From NCBI GenBank assembly GCA_019748175.1, contig JAIEPX010000008.1:248001-312000 (forward strand): DNA of 64,000 nucleotides, written 5' to 3'. Source of the DNA: Gammaproteobacteria bacterium. GTDB lineage: Bacteria; Pseudomonadota; Gammaproteobacteria; JAIEPX01. The position numbers were made by a program, and so were the translations under genes. Of the stretch, positions 64,000-64,000 are shown piece by piece. Below the pieces are notes generated by a model. That model worked only from the letters and a program-made list of their open reading frames with translations. It had not been told where the DNA came from and did no database searches. How positions within the stretch are numbered: position 1 is the first letter of the stretch; each line of letters starts with the position of its first letter.

Positions 64000-64000
64000 A

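Overview
The window is one gene-dense piece of a chromosome from a gammaproteobacterium of moderate-to-low G+C. Several gene orders match Escherichia coli and its relatives: accB-accC-prmA, rppH-ptsP and lgt-thyA, gpmI-envC-ctpA facing yibN-grxC-secB-gpsA, and mlaA-trmL. Between these conserved blocks lie large proteins of no recognised family, some with eukaryote-like or toxin-like features. This pattern fits a host-associated Legionellales lineage (Coxiella, Legionella or Berkiella-like). That placement is inference from gene content only; no rRNA or tRNA gene was found to confirm it.

Layout. 1-4324 (minus strand): prmA (cut by the window edge), accC, accB and dsbD. 4506-6991: a histidine-rich secreted protein, then groES-groEL behind a heat-shock promoter and a CIRCE-type operator. 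7062-10838: a serine hydrolase and a NamZ-type muramidase (probable muropeptide recycling), then an MFS transporter. 10901-14078: an Lrp regulator divergent from an amino acid permease and a proline-iminopeptidase-like hydrolase. 14233-15012: a putative ADP-ribosyltransferase. 15409-18768: a two-gene fatty acid beta-oxidation operon. 18868-26853: a YgjP-type metallopeptidase, a 1473-residue helical protein, an SRAP protein and a 614-residue protein with three 111-residue repeats. 26954-36097 (minus strand): a DUF4015-like protein, nrdAB with NrdR boxes, birA, a TSUP permease and a protein with a possible F-box. 36227-43260: glsA, rppH, ptsP, a FadL-type porin, lgt and thyA. 43348-47552: the gpmI-envC-ctpA operon. 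47797-52931: accessory genes inserted between gpmI and yibN. 52979-58982: yibN-grxC-secB-gpsA, a DEAD-box helicase with a repeat tail, mlaA and trmL. 59120-64000: a large membrane protein, a second proline iminopeptidase, an orphan ParD-like antitoxin, a second ADP-ribosyltransferase-like protein and a gene end.

How the genes connect. accB and accC (fatty acid synthesis) need BirA, which is also present. FadL, the FadB-like protein and the thiolase form a fatty acid uptake and oxidation set. EnvC, CtpA, the NamZ pair and Lgt serve the envelope. The most interesting content is the pair of paralogous proteins at 14233-15012 and 62590-63426. Both carry an R-x-D-x-R-P motif and an E-x-E motif placed as in the A subunit of cholera toxin. 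They sit alongside a possible F-box protein and several large helical proteins, so this genome may hold a scattered set of host-directed effectors. Three gene-end palindromes with GGGTCAG/CTGACCC arms, all between convergent genes, form a repeat family of their own.
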